From the NCBI RefSeq assembly GCF_003289945.1, contig NZ_QMBP01000002.1:310001-374000 (forward strand): a DNA stretch of 64,000 nt, read 5' to 3'. The notes below the pieces were generated by a model. That model did no database searches. It saw only the letters and a program-made list of their open reading frames with translations, and had not been told where the DNA came from. The translations under genes were made by a program, and so were the position numbers. This DNA is from Mesorhizobium hawassense. GTDB lineage: Bacteria; Pseudomonadota; Alphaproteobacteria; Rhizobiales; Rhizobiaceae. Below, piece after piece: positions 14,416 through 21,569 of the stretch (position 1 is the stretch's first letter; each line of letters begins with the position of its first letter).

Positions 14416-14439
14416 GTTTTGCAAGTAGAGGGCAACCGG

Positions 14440-15333
14440 ATGACCAGGCCATCTCTCGGCTCAACCATGCGGCTGGTTCGTCCGGCGCACAACGTGCTGG
14501 GCTTCTACGACGGCCGCGTCGATGGCGTTCGCATCTGGTCGGACGAGCCGAATTGGCTCGACGACGGCGCTTACACGCTCGGCATCTGCACCTATGCGAT
14601 CGTCGATGGATCGCAGGCGCTCGTCTACGACACGCATGTATCCCTGCCTCATGCCCGCTTCATCCGGCGAACCCTCGAGGCGATGGGCGCAACCTCGATA
14701 CGCGTCGTGCTCAGCCACTGGCATGACGACCATATCGCCGGCAACGAAGTGTTCCAGGATTGCGAGATCATCGCCAACCGCCTCACCGCCTCGGCACTCG
14801 AACGCGCCCGGGCCGACATCGAGAGCGGCAATCCGCCGATCAAGCCGCTGGTGCTGCCCAACAGGACGTTCGAGAACAGCTTAAGCCTGACGGTCGGGGC
14901 CATCCCGGTCGAACTGCGCCAGGTCGAAATACACAGCCATGACGGCACTGTGCTGGTCATGCCCGATGCTGGCCTCCTATTCGCCGGTGACACGCTGGAG
15001 GATTCGGTCACCTATGTCTCTGAGCCGGAGCGTCTGGCGGAACATCTGATCGACCTCGAGCGCATGTCCGGTTGGCAGTTCGATCGGATCCTGCCCAACC
15101 ACGGTTCCTTCGAGGCGATCGAAGCCGGCGGCTACGACAAGAGCTTCATCGCGGCGACCGATGCCTATGTCCGAAAGCTGCTTGCCTGCCGGCAAGACTC
15201 CAACTTGGCGAAGCAGGATTTGAAAACCTTCGGCGCCGATATGTTTGCGACAACGGCGGTTGAGTATTTTGCGCCCTACGAGGCCGTTCACCGCCAAAAT
15301 GTCGAGGCCGTTCTTGCGGCAAATGGCCAATAG
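14440..15333 (+). CDS. MBL-fold metallo-hydrolase
   Basis: A 297-residue protein from ATG 14440, with AGGG upstream. The metal-binding motif SHWHDDHIAGN (HxHxDH) at about residue 95, a later SHDGTVLVMPDAGLLFAGD and PNHGS give the full metallo-beta-lactamase fold with two probable metal sites. No signal peptide is evident. The substrate cannot be told; family members include glyoxalase II-like, lactonase and beta-lactamase-like enzymes. Confidence 0.85.
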   Translation: MTRPSLGSTMRLVRPAHNVLGFYDGRVDGVRIWSDEPNWLDDGAYTLGICTYAIVDGSQALVYDTHVSLPHARFIRRTLEAMGATSIRVVLSHWHDDHIAGNEVFQDCEIIANRLTASALERARADIESGNPPIKPLVLPNRTFENSLSLTVGAIPVELRQVEIHSHDGTVLVMPDAGLLFAGDTLEDSVTYVSEPERLAEHLIDLERMSGWQFDRILPNHGSFEAIEAGGYDKSFIAATDAYVRKLLACRQDSNLAKQDLKTFGADMFATTAVEYFAPYEAVHRQNVEAVLAANGQ

Positions 15334-15345
15334 GCTGCGGTGCAG

Positions 15346-16098
15346 CTAGGCGAGCAAAGGCCGCAGCAAGAGCTCGACACCGAGCAGGATCAGAAAAATC
15401 AGAAACCAGCGACGGAAGGTCGCCGGACTGATCTTCTGGCGCAGCACCTGTCCCAGCCACATGCCGAGCAAGGCCGGCAGCACGGCAAGCGACGACATCG
15501 CCAGATGTCCAGCCTCGAAGGCACCATGCGAGGCAAGGCCCAGCGCCAGCGCGATCGTCGACACCGTGAAGGAAAGCCCGAGCGACTGGATGAGGTCGTC
15601 GCGGCTCAAGGCCAGCGCCTGGATGTAGGGCACGGCCGGCACCACGAACACGCCGGTGCAGCCGGTGACCAGGCCGGTGAGGAAGCCCACGACCGGCGAC
15701 GACCAGCGCTCGGCGCGCGCCGGAACGGTCGGCTGCCGTGCCAAAAGGCTGTAGGCGGCATAGACGATCAACGCCGCGCCGAGGCCCGCCGTCGTCCATT
15801 TGACATTGTCGCTGGCGAGCAAACGGGCGCCGATGATCGTTCCCACCAGAATGCCGGCCATCATCAGCCACAGCCGGCGCAGGATCGCCGAGAAGCTAGG
15901 ACCGGCGAAAAGCTGCCAGACATTGGTGACGAAGGACGGCACGATGAGCAGCGATGCCGCCATCACTGGCGGCATGATGGTGCCCAGCAATCCCATGGCC
16001 AGCGTCGGCAGGCCCATGCCGGTCACGCCCTTGACGATACCGGCGAGCAGGAAAGTGGTTGCGATCGTGGCTGTCAGCACCAGGGAGAAATCGGACAT
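15346..16098 (-). CDS. TauE/SafE family membrane permease (sulfite/sulfonate exporter-like)
   Basis: A 250-residue integral membrane protein with about eight hydrophobic segments. The N-terminal repeat FLLAGIVKGVTGMGLPTLAMG and the second-half repeat SPVVGFLTGLVTGCTGVFVVPAVPY are the duplicated TauE/SafE (former DUF81) signature. Members export small organic sulfur anions or related compounds; the substrate is not visible here. It is convergent with the MBL-fold gene, whose stop lies 12 bp away. Confidence 0.85.
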   Translation of the reverse strand: MSDFSLVLTATIATTFLLAGIVKGVTGMGLPTLAMGLLGTIMPPVMAASLLIVPSFVTNVWQLFAGPSFSAILRRLWLMMAGILVGTIIGARLLASDNVKWTTAGLGAALIVYAAYSLLARQPTVPARAERWSSPVVGFLTGLVTGCTGVFVVPAVPYIQALALSRDDLIQSLGLSFTVSTIALALGLASHGAFEAGHLAMSSLAVLPALLGMWLGQVLRQKISPATFRRWFLIFLILLGVELLLRPLLA

Positions 16099-16164
16099 GG
16101 CCCTTCATGGCCCGCCGGTGCCTGCTTCAAAAGGGCCAGAAAGGCCCCTTGCCGATGGCACAAT

Positions 16165-16193
16165 AAAAAAGCGGCGCCTTTCAGCGCCGCTTT
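16165..16193 (-). terminator. Rho-independent terminator of hsp20
   Basis: On the minus strand a GCGGCGC stem with a six-base loop (CTGAAAG-type) and GCGCCGC is followed directly by six T (AAAAAA at 16165-16170 on the plus strand). It lies 41 bp beyond the hsp20 stop codon. Confidence 0.85.
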
Positions 16194-16233
16194 CGTCTCG
16201 GGAGGGAGACTTGGGTCTTGGATGGAGCGCGGG

Positions 16234-16701
16234 TTACGCGGCGGCCTTGGCTTCGATCTGCTTGGCCTTGTCCGAAGACGAGGTGATCGCGATCTTGCGC
16301 GGCTTCAGCTCCTCCGGAATGTTGCGCTTGAGGTCGACGAAGAGCAGGCCGTTCTTCAGCGTGGCGCCTTCCACTTCGACATGGTCGGCAAGCTGGAAGC
16401 GGCGCTCGAAGGACCTCGCGGCGATGCCGCGGTAGAGCAGCTCGGAACCTTCGCCGTTGTTCTCTTCCTTACGTTCGCCCTTGACGGTCAGCACGTTGCG
16501 GTGGGCTTCGATCGAAATCTCGTCTTCCGAGAAGCCGGCAACGGCCATCGAGATGCGATAGGCATTCTCGCCGGTGCGCTCGATGTTGTAGGGCGGGTAG
16601 GTCTGAGCGGTCTCGGGCTGGCCGAGCGAGTCGAGCATGGTGAACAGCCGGTCGAAGCCGACGGTCGAGCGATAAAGCGGGGAAAAATCAACGTGACGCA
16701 T
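16234..16701 (-). CDS. hsp20: Small heat-shock protein, Hsp20 / alpha-crystallin family
   Basis: A 155-residue protein starting at ATG 16701 (MRHVDFSPLYRSTVGFDRLF), preceded by AGGAGA. The start MRxxDFxPLYRSTVGFDRLF is typical of rhizobial class A small heat-shock proteins (HspA/IbpA type). The alpha-crystallin domain spans about residues 35-135 (YRISMAVAGFSEDEI, then GLLFVDLKRNIPE), with a short Lys/Ala-rich tail. It is an ATP-independent holdase that binds unfolding proteins. Upstream there is a sigma-32-like promoter and a ROSE-like leader, and downstream a terminator, so it is a single-gene heat-shock unit. Confidence 0.93.
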   Translation of the reverse strand: MRHVDFSPLYRSTVGFDRLFTMLDSLGQPETAQTYPPYNIERTGENAYRISMAVAGFSEDEISIEAHRNVLTVKGERKEENNGEGSELLYRGIAARSFERRFQLADHVEVEGATLKNGLLFVDLKRNIPEELKPRKIAITSSSDKAKQIEAKAAA

Positions 16702-16802
16702 AGAGTGTTCTCCTGTTGAGCAACATGGTTTGCGTATGACCCGGTGCGAAACCCTCGAAAGGCGTTTCGGAGGGGCCAGCGGCCCCGACAATCGGCGGCC
16801 GC
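16702..16802 (-). ncRNA. ROSE-like RNA thermometer in the hsp20 leader
   Basis: The about 100-nt leader predicted between the sigma-32-like promoter and ATG 16701 holds several hairpins (GGGGCC-GCT-GGCCCC; CGAAAC...GUUUCG). Its last hairpin carries UUGCUC (16718-16723) just before the ribosome site AGGAGA (16709-16714). Pairing of a conserved UYGCU with the AGGA of the ribosome site is the hallmark of ROSE elements, which in rhizobia precede small heat-shock genes and melt on heating. Seen: the motif, its spacing and the gene context. Inferred: temperature control. Confidence 0.75.
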
Positions 16803-16809
16803 AACCTTC

Positions 16810-16838
16810 ATTTGGGAAGCCCAAAAACCCATTTCAAG
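16810..16838 (-). promoter_or_regulatory. Sigma-32-type heat-shock promoter of hsp20
   Basis: On the minus strand CTTGAAA (16832-16838) and TCCCAAAT (16810-16817) are separated by 14 bases. This is close to the heat-shock sigma consensus CTTGAAA-N(11-16)-CCCCATnT. It would start transcription near 16802, giving the leader described above. Confidence 0.65.
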
Positions 16839-17014
16839 GCTTTCGTCGCGGCCGCAATGCGGCCACGTTGATGAACGGTGGATGAATTCGGGCTTCGGCA
16901 TTCGTTCAGCCAGCCGGCTTTAGGCTTTGGCCAACATGCAGACAAGCGGCGCCTCTTTTTCCGCGCCGCGTCGAGGCCGAACCGGGTGCAACGTCCCTTC
17001 CTCCCGGATCGACA

Positions 17015-17049
17015 GAGGCCGGAAGCGCGCCGCAGGCACTTCCGGCCTC
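17015..17049. other. Strong hairpin in the gap between hsp20 and the hydrolase gene
   Basis: The gap 16839-17155 has no gene. Its only clear structure is a perfect 11-bp stem, GAGGCCGGAAG (17015-17025) with CTTCCGGCCTC (17039-17049), loop 13 nt, followed by CCCTTT. It may be a weak terminator or a leader hairpin of the downstream hydrolase gene. Confidence 0.4.
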
Positions 17050-17155
17050 CCCTTTGTGGGTTGCCACGTAAATCCCCGCAGCGCTTTGCTTTTGCCGCCT
17101 GCCCGTCTATCACCATGCCTACGCCTGCGGGTCACGATAACCGACGATGCGCTGA

Positions 17156-18109
17156 ATGACGGATCTTTTCCATCACACCGAGGACAATCCCGCGCCGCAG
17201 AATGCCGCGGGCGGCTTCTTCACGACGCGTGACCGCAAGAAGATCCGCTACGGCGTGTTTACCGCCGTTACCCGTCCGCTGCAGGGCACGGTGGTTCTGC
17301 TGACCGGCCGCAACGAATGCATCGAGAAATATTTCGAGACCATCCGTAACCTCGCCGACCGCGGCTTCGGCGTCGCCATCCTCGACTGGCGCGGCCAGGG
17401 CGATTCCAGCCGCCTGCTGAAGAACCGCCAGCGCGGCTACGTTCGCAGCTTCCGCGACTATACGCGCGACCTCGAGCAATTCTTCGAGGAGATCGTGCTG
17501 CCCGACTGCCGCGGCCCCTACTACATTCTCGCCCACTCGACCGGAGCCGTGATCGCGCTGCTTGCCTCGCCGTCGATGGTCAACCGTGTGCGGCGCATGG
17601 TGCTGCTGACGCCCTTCCTCGCCGTGCCAGACCTGCCGGTGTCGATCAGCACGGTCCGGCGCGTTTGCGCGCTCTTCTGTGCGCTGGGTCTCGGCCGACT
17701 CTATGCCGCGCTAGGCCCGCGGCCGAAATCGCCGCCGCCTTTCGAGGTGAACAAGGTGACGTCGGACCCAGAACGCTACCGGCGCAATGTCGGGATCTAT
17801 GAGGCCTGGCCGCAGCTCGCGCTTGGCGGCCCGACCATCCGCTGGCTGAAGGCGGCCGCCGCGGCCGCGGAAGCCGTCAGCGATCCCGACTTCATGGCAA
17901 GGGTTCAGGTGCCGATGCTGATCGTCGCCGCCGGCGCCGACCGGGTGGTCTCGACCAAGGCGGTGGAGGCCTATGCCAGGAAGCTGCGCGTCGGCTCGCT
18001 GTTGATGATCGACGGCGCCGAACACGAGATCCTGCAGGAGAGGGACATCTACCGCGAGCAGCTTCTCGCCGCCTTCGATGCCTTCATCCCAGGCACCGGC
18101 GACGCCTGA
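17156..18109 (+). CDS. Alpha/beta hydrolase, lysophospholipase-like (PldB type)
   Basis: A 317-residue protein of the hydrolase_4 (serine aminopeptidase S33) type. N-terminal FTAVTRPLQGTVVLLTGRNE, the DWRGQGDS motif, the nucleophile elbow ILAHSTGAVIALL (Ser in HSTG), Asp in IVAAGADRVVS and His in GAEHEILQE supply a full catalytic triad. COG2267-type enzymes hydrolyse lysophospholipids or monoacylglycerols. No signal peptide. It is followed 18 bp later by hisN on the opposite strand (convergent). Confidence 0.85.
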   Translation: MTDLFHHTEDNPAPQNAAGGFFTTRDRKKIRYGVFTAVTRPLQGTVVLLTGRNECIEKYFETIRNLADRGFGVAILDWRGQGDSSRLLKNRQRGYVRSFRDYTRDLEQFFEEIVLPDCRGPYYILAHSTGAVIALLASPSMVNRVRRMVLLTPFLAVPDLPVSISTVRRVCALFCALGLGRLYAALGPRPKSPPPFEVNKVTSDPERYRRNVGIYEAWPQLALGGPTIRWLKAAAAAAEAVSDPDFMARVQVPMLIVAAGADRVVSTKAVEAYARKLRVGSLLMIDGAEHEILQERDIYREQLLAAFDAFIPGTGDA

Positions 18110-18127
18110 TCGTCGCAGCCGCGCGGA

Positions 18128-18901
18128 TCACCCGTGCAGCGCCGCCATCGCCGCCGCATGCAGCTCGGGGGTCGTCGCCGCCAGTATGTCGCCGCCCTTC
18201 TCCGCCGGCCCGCCGTCGAATGTGGTGATGACGCCGCCGGCCTTCTCGATGATCGGGATCAGCGCGACGATGTCGTAGGGCTTCAGCCCAGGATCGGCGA
18301 CGATGTCGACGCTGCCCGCCGCCAGCATGGCGAAGGCGTAGCAGTCGGTGCCGTAGCGGGCGAGCTGGACCTTCGTCTCGAACTGATCGTAGCGTTTGCG
18401 CGCCTCGCCCTTGAACAAAGCCGGCGTGGTGGTGAACAGCGTCGCCTGGGAAAGCTCCGTCGTCCTGCGGGTCGCGAGCTTGCGCGGGCCGCCCGGTCCT
18501 TCGTAGTGCGAACCGGACGCGTTGGCATAAAACAGCTCGCCGGTGAAAGGTTGCGACATCATGCCGGCGACCGCCTCGCCATCGACGGTCAGCCCGACCA
18601 GCGTTCCCCAGACCGGGATGCCGGAAATGAAGGCGCGGGTGCCGTCGATCGGATCGATCACCCAGACATGCCGGCTGGAGATGTTTTCGCTGCCATGCTC
18701 TTCGCCGAGGATGCCGTGCTCGGGATATTCGGCGGAAATCAGCGCCCGGATCACGCGCTCGGCCTCGCGATCGGCCTCGGTGACCGGATCGAAGCTTCCC
18801 GCCTCCTTGTTGGTGACCGACGCCTGGCTGCGGAAGCGCGGCAAGGTCTCCGCGGCGGCGGCATGCGCGATGCGCCGCATGAAATCGATGCTGATATCCA
18901 A
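18128..18901 (-). CDS. hisN: Histidinol-phosphatase, inositol monophosphatase family
   Basis: A 257-residue protein of the inositol-monophosphatase fold. Metal-binding motifs are intact: GEEHG at about residue 66, and WVIDPIDGTRAFISGIPVWG at about residue 81. The second-half signature is AAGSVDIVADPGLKPYDIVALIPI. The GTRAFISG version is the one found in the HisN-type histidinol-phosphatase that dephosphorylates L-histidinol phosphate in histidine synthesis; a general inositol or sugar phosphatase role cannot be excluded. Confidence 0.85.
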   Translation of the reverse strand: MDISIDFMRRIAHAAAAETLPRFRSQASVTNKEAGSFDPVTEADREAERVIRALISAEYPEHGILGEEHGSENISSRHVWVIDPIDGTRAFISGIPVWGTLVGLTVDGEAVAGMMSQPFTGELFYANASGSHYEGPGGPRKLATRRTTELSQATLFTTTPALFKGEARKRYDQFETKVQLARYGTDCYAFAMLAAGSVDIVADPGLKPYDIVALIPIIEKAGGVITTFDGGPAEKGGDILAATTPELHAAAMAALHG

Positions 18902-19062
18902 GTCGCTCTCCCCAATGCGGCGGCCCTTGCCGGCCGCTTTTTCTCGCAGGACAGGCGCGCTGAAAACCCTTCAGGCGCCCGTTTTCTGTTGCCCGAATGT
19001 CACATTCGAACCGCCGAAGCGGAATTTCCACATCATATTGAATTAAAAAAGCCCGATGTCGA

Positions 19063-19090
19063 TTGACATTTGTGCGCCGCACAATAATTT
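19063..19090 (+). promoter_or_regulatory. Promoter of the small RNA, with palindrome in the spacer
   Basis: A perfect TTGACA (19063-19068), 16-base spacer and TAATTT (19085-19090). The spacer holds the 15-bp palindrome TTGTGCG-C-CGCACAA (19070-19084), a good candidate operator that would block polymerase when bound. Start of transcription expected near 19096-19098. Confidence 0.6.
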
Positions 19091-19095
19091 CGTCA

Positions 19096-19181
19096 TCGGA
19101 CAGGTTTTCCTGTCCATGCCCTCCTTGGGCGTTTCCTCCCTAGACTTCGACCGTGTCGTGAAAACGATGCGGTCTTTTTTT
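19096..19181 (+). ncRNA. Candidate small RNA with anti-Shine-Dalgarno motifs (alpha-r14/cuckoo-like)
   Basis: About 85 nt between the promoter and a perfect terminator, with no protein gene on this strand. Hairpin 1: GGACAGG-TTTT-CCTGTCC (19098-19115). Hairpin 2: GCCC-TCCTT-GGGC (19118-19130), which shows CCUCCUU in and next to the loop. Then comes unpaired GTTTCCTCCCTAGACTTC. Hairpin 3 is the terminator: an 11-bp stem 19149-19159 with 19164-19174, GAAA loop, followed by seven T. Exposed CCUCC motifs can pair with ribosome-binding sites; alpha-r14 (NfeR1-type) and cuckoo RNAs have this design. Family assignment is from memory of the motif and not verified. Confidence 0.65.
19149..19181 (+). 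terminator. Rho-independent terminator of the small RNA
   Basis: GACCGTGTCGT (19149-19159) pairs with ACGATGCGGTC (19164-19174) over 11 positions including two G-U pairs, closed by a GAAA loop and followed by TTTTTTT (19175-19181). Confidence 0.85.
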
Positions 19182-19185
19182 CGAG

Positions 19186-19228
19186 CAATTCCAGGAAAAG
19201 CGTGAGACGGTTTTCCGTCCGGAATTGC
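19186..19228. repeat. Palindromic repeat, family A (copy 1)
   Basis: GCAATTCC (19186-19193) and GGAATTGC (19221-19228) as end arms, with an inner GGAAAA/TTTTCC dyad. Four copies of this family are in the window (also 26252, 44939 and, reversed, 63408). It starts five bases after the small-RNA terminator. Confidence 0.85.
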
Positions 19229-19261
19229 GTTTACAAAGAACTCGGCGCGCCGACCGCGCCG

Positions 19262-20278
19262 TCATTCGGCCGCGAGCGGCAAATCGACGAAATGATGGTC
19301 TGGCATCGACATCAGATCTGCCGCGAAGCGGGTCAGGTCGTTAGCCAAGGCGTCGAAGCCGGCCGATTTCCGGAACGTCCGCTCGTCCATGTAAAGCCCG
19401 CGATTGACCTCGACCTGCAGCGCATGCAGATGCCGCGCCGGGCGACCGTAATGCTCGGTGATGAACCCGCCGGCATAGGGCTTGTTGTGGGCCACCGAAT
19501 AGCCCATCCCGACAAGCAGGCTGATCGCCATTTCGGTGAGCGCCGGCGAGGCCGAAATGCCGAAGCGATCGCCGATGATGAAGTCGGGCCGCGCGCCATT
19601 GTCGCCGACGCGGATGCTGGCCGGCATCGAGTGGCAGTCGATCAGCACGGCATAGCCGAACCTGGCATGCGTCCTGGTCAGGAGCCGCTTCAGTGTCTCA
19701 TGGTAAGGCTTATACACCGCTTCGATACGCCCCACGGCCTCGGAGAGCGGCAGGCGGCCAGGATAGATGTCGAGCCCTTCGCCGACCAGTTTCGGCACCG
19801 TGCCCAGCCCGCCGGCGACGCGCGCCGAGCGGATGTTGCAGAAGGACGGCACCGGTTCCGCGAACATGCGCGGATCGAGTTCCCAGGGCTCGCGGTTGAC
19901 GTCGAGATAGGCGCGCGGAAAATTGGCCGCCAGCAGCGGCGCGCCGAGCGGCACGGCGCCGCCGAAGAGTTCCTCGACATAGCAATCCTCCGACCGGCGG
20001 ATGGCGTTTCGGTCGAGCCGCGCCATCGCCAGGAAGCGCTCCGGATAGTGGCGGCCGCTATGCGGTGAATTGAAGAGGAAGGGAACGCGCTGTTCGGCGC
20101 CCGATCGGATTTCGAAGGGTGGAACGACCGAAAAATCCTCGGCTGCCGTCTTCAATTTGCACGAACCAGGAAACAGCACTGCGTCATGACGTAAAACTTG
20201 CCATCTTGCGTGCCGCATGTCCAGCATTTCAGGCGCGAAACCGCAGCATGAACCGAATGTGGGATGCCCTTCATTCAC
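19262..20278 (-). CDS. N-formylglutamate amidohydrolase family protein
   Basis: Up to 338 residues. Family sequence begins around residue 65 (VPFLFNSPHSGRHYPERFL) and continues through YLDVNREPWELDP, LIDCHSMPAS and EVNRGLYMDERT, the metal-binding and substrate motifs of the HutG-like FGase family (PF05013). The start is uncertain: ATG 20278 is the most upstream, ATG 20218 and a TTG near 20155 are possible, and family length (about 290) favours a downstream one. The enzyme would deformylate N-formyl-L-glutamate to glutamate and formate, though no hut genes are near. It is divergent from cpdR. Confidence 0.85.
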   Translation of the reverse strand: MNEGHPTFGSCCGFAPEMLDMRHARWQVLRHDAVLFPGSCKLKTAAEDFSVVPPFEIRSGAEQRVPFLFNSPHSGRHYPERFLAMARLDRNAIRRSEDCYVEELFGGAVPLGAPLLAANFPRAYLDVNREPWELDPRMFAEPVPSFCNIRSARVAGGLGTVPKLVGEGLDIYPGRLPLSEAVGRIEAVYKPYHETLKRLLTRTHARFGYAVLIDCHSMPASIRVGDNGARPDFIIGDRFGISASPALTEMAISLLVGMGYSVAHNKPYAGGFITEHYGRPARHLHALQVEVNRGLYMDERTFRKSAGFDALANDLTRFAADLMSMPDHHFVDLPLAAE

Positions 20279-20310
20279 TTGATGTTTACCGACGCATCCT
20301 CATATACAGG

Positions 20311-20318
20311 ATGGTTAA
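20311..20318. promoter_or_regulatory. CtrA half-site (ATGGTTAA) upstream of cpdR
   Basis: ATGGTTAA is the reverse complement of the CtrA half-site TTAACCAT and lies about 47 bp before cpdR. A GATTC (GANTC, the CcrM methylation site) follows at 20351-20355. Both fit a cell-cycle-regulated promoter; CtrA control of cpdR is known in related bacteria. Confidence 0.4.
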
Positions 20319-20364
20319 CGGCCTTGCCCGGCGGCAGGCTTGGGGCGGGTGATTCGGACGGGAC

Positions 20365-20730
20365 ATGATGGCACGCATTCTGCTGGCGGAAGACGATGAC
20401 GATATGCGCCGCTTCCTCGTCAAGGCGCTGGAGCGCGCCGGCTACCAGGTAAGCGATTTCGACAATGGCGCCAGTGCCTACGAGCGGCTGCGCGAGGAGC
20501 CTTTCTCGCTGCTCCTGACCGACATCGTCATGCCGGAAATGGACGGCATCGAGCTTGCCCGCCGCGCCACCGAGATCGATCCGGACCTCAAGGTGATGTT
20601 CATCACCGGTTTCGCCGCCGTGGCGCTCAACCCGGATTCCAAGGCGCCTAAGGACGCCAAGGTGCTGTCCAAGCCCTTCCACCTGCGCGATCTCGTCAAC
20701 GAGGTCGAGAAGATGCTGCAGGCGGCCTGA
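20365..20730 (+). CDS. cpdR: Cell-cycle response regulator CpdR
   Basis: A 120-121 residue single receiver domain with no output domain (two adjacent ATGs, 20365 and 20368; GGACGGGAC upstream). ILLAEDDDDMRRF at the N terminus carries the acidic pocket, LLTDIVMPEMDG holds the phospho-acceptor Asp, and SKPFHLRDLV the conserved Lys. Sequence and length match CpdR, which, when unphosphorylated, recruits ClpXP to degrade cell-cycle proteins such as CtrA. The position between an N-formylglutamate amidohydrolase gene and tRNA-Val supports this. Confidence 0.93.
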   Translation: MMARILLAEDDDDMRRFLVKALERAGYQVSDFDNGASAYERLREEPFSLLLTDIVMPEMDGIELARRATEIDPDLKVMFITGFAAVALNPDSKAPKDAKVLSKPFHLRDLVNEVEKMLQAA

Positions 20731-20857
20731 GCCGCCTTCGACCTGCGTCGGGGCTTGCGTCGGCAAGCGCTTCGCCGATGCGACAAACGGAAGCCGTCTT
20801 TCCACATTCCCGCTATTGACGTGCCGGATCAAAAGTGGTGTATGCGCGGCTTCGGAT

Positions 20858-20932
20858 GGGCGTGTAGCTCAGCGGGAGAGCACTGCATTGACATTGCAGG
20901 GGTCACAAGTTCAATCCTTGTCACGCCCACCA
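20858..20932 (+). tRNA. tRNA-Val (anticodon GAC)
   Basis: A complete cloverleaf: acceptor GGGCGTG (20858-20864) pairs with CACGCCC (20922-20928), then ACCA encoded. D arm AGCTCAGCGGGAGAGC, anticodon stem CTGCA/TGCAG (20883-20899) with loop TTGACAT and anticodon GAC at 20890-20892, T arm ACAAGTTCAATCCTTGT. Confidence 0.97.
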
Positions 20933-20994
20933 TCCTTTCAATAACTCAGCAACCCGGTCTGACGCGGAATCTTCGGCAACACTGCCGATAGCCC

Positions 20995-21288
20995 CTACCC
21001 GAGATCCCCTTCGAACATCACGAGCACCCGATTCGACGCCTTGAGCGCAAGGCGCTTGGCTTCCTCGTAGGCTGGGTCGGCATAGCAGGCCTTGGCGATC
21101 TCGAGGGACGGAAACTCCACCAGGATCATGCGGCCGGCGTCGCGCGCCTCAACCAGCAGCGGCGGCTGCTTTGTCGCGTTGGTCCTTGCCTGGTATTTTT
21201 CGCCGATCGGCTTCCAGAGGCGGCCGTACTCGGCCTGCGCCTCCTGATCCGAAATCTCGGTTCCGACGATGAGCCAGTATCCCTTCAC
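20995..21288 (-). CDS. DUF1330 domain protein
   Basis: A 97-residue protein that is a single DUF1330 domain, a dimeric alpha/beta ferredoxin-like fold (GYWLIVGTEI at the N terminus, LVEARDAGRMILVEFPSLEIAKACYADPAY in the middle). The biochemical role of the family is not established. The remains of a dehydrogenase gene lie just upstream. Confidence 0.8.
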   Translation of the reverse strand: MKGYWLIVGTEISDQEAQAEYGRLWKPIGEKYQARTNATKQPPLLVEARDAGRMILVEFPSLEIAKACYADPAYEEAKRLALKASNRVLVMFEGDLG

Positions 21289-21315
21289 GCTGAAGCGCTC
21301 CTGTTGATTGCGGGC

Positions 21316-21369
21316 CTACACCATGAACTCGCCGCCGTTGATGTGCAACAAATGCCCGGTTAGGAACTG
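21316..21369 (-). pseudogene. C-terminal remnant of a short-chain dehydrogenase
   Basis: The minus strand encodes QFLTGHLLHINGGEFMV then a stop. This is the typical C-terminal tail of SDR/3-oxoacyl-ACP reductase-like proteins (TG-x3-x-NGGE). The reading does not continue upstream as an SDR, so only the last ~18 codons remain. The 21289-21569 gap otherwise shows nothing coding. Confidence 0.55.
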
Positions 21370-21569
21370 GCATGATCGCGTGAACCAAAGCCGAGGCTCG
21401 GCCGGGGCGCAAGCCGCTGTGGTCCGGGACCAATGGAACGGTGACACGGCCGGGATAACAGGCTACGCATGACCAAATTCGGGGATCGTCCAATTAGGAA
21501 AAAGATCCAGTTCTTCGGTCAGCCAGCCATTGCAAGCGGACCGCCATTTCCAGCCGCCGGCCTCGGCCC

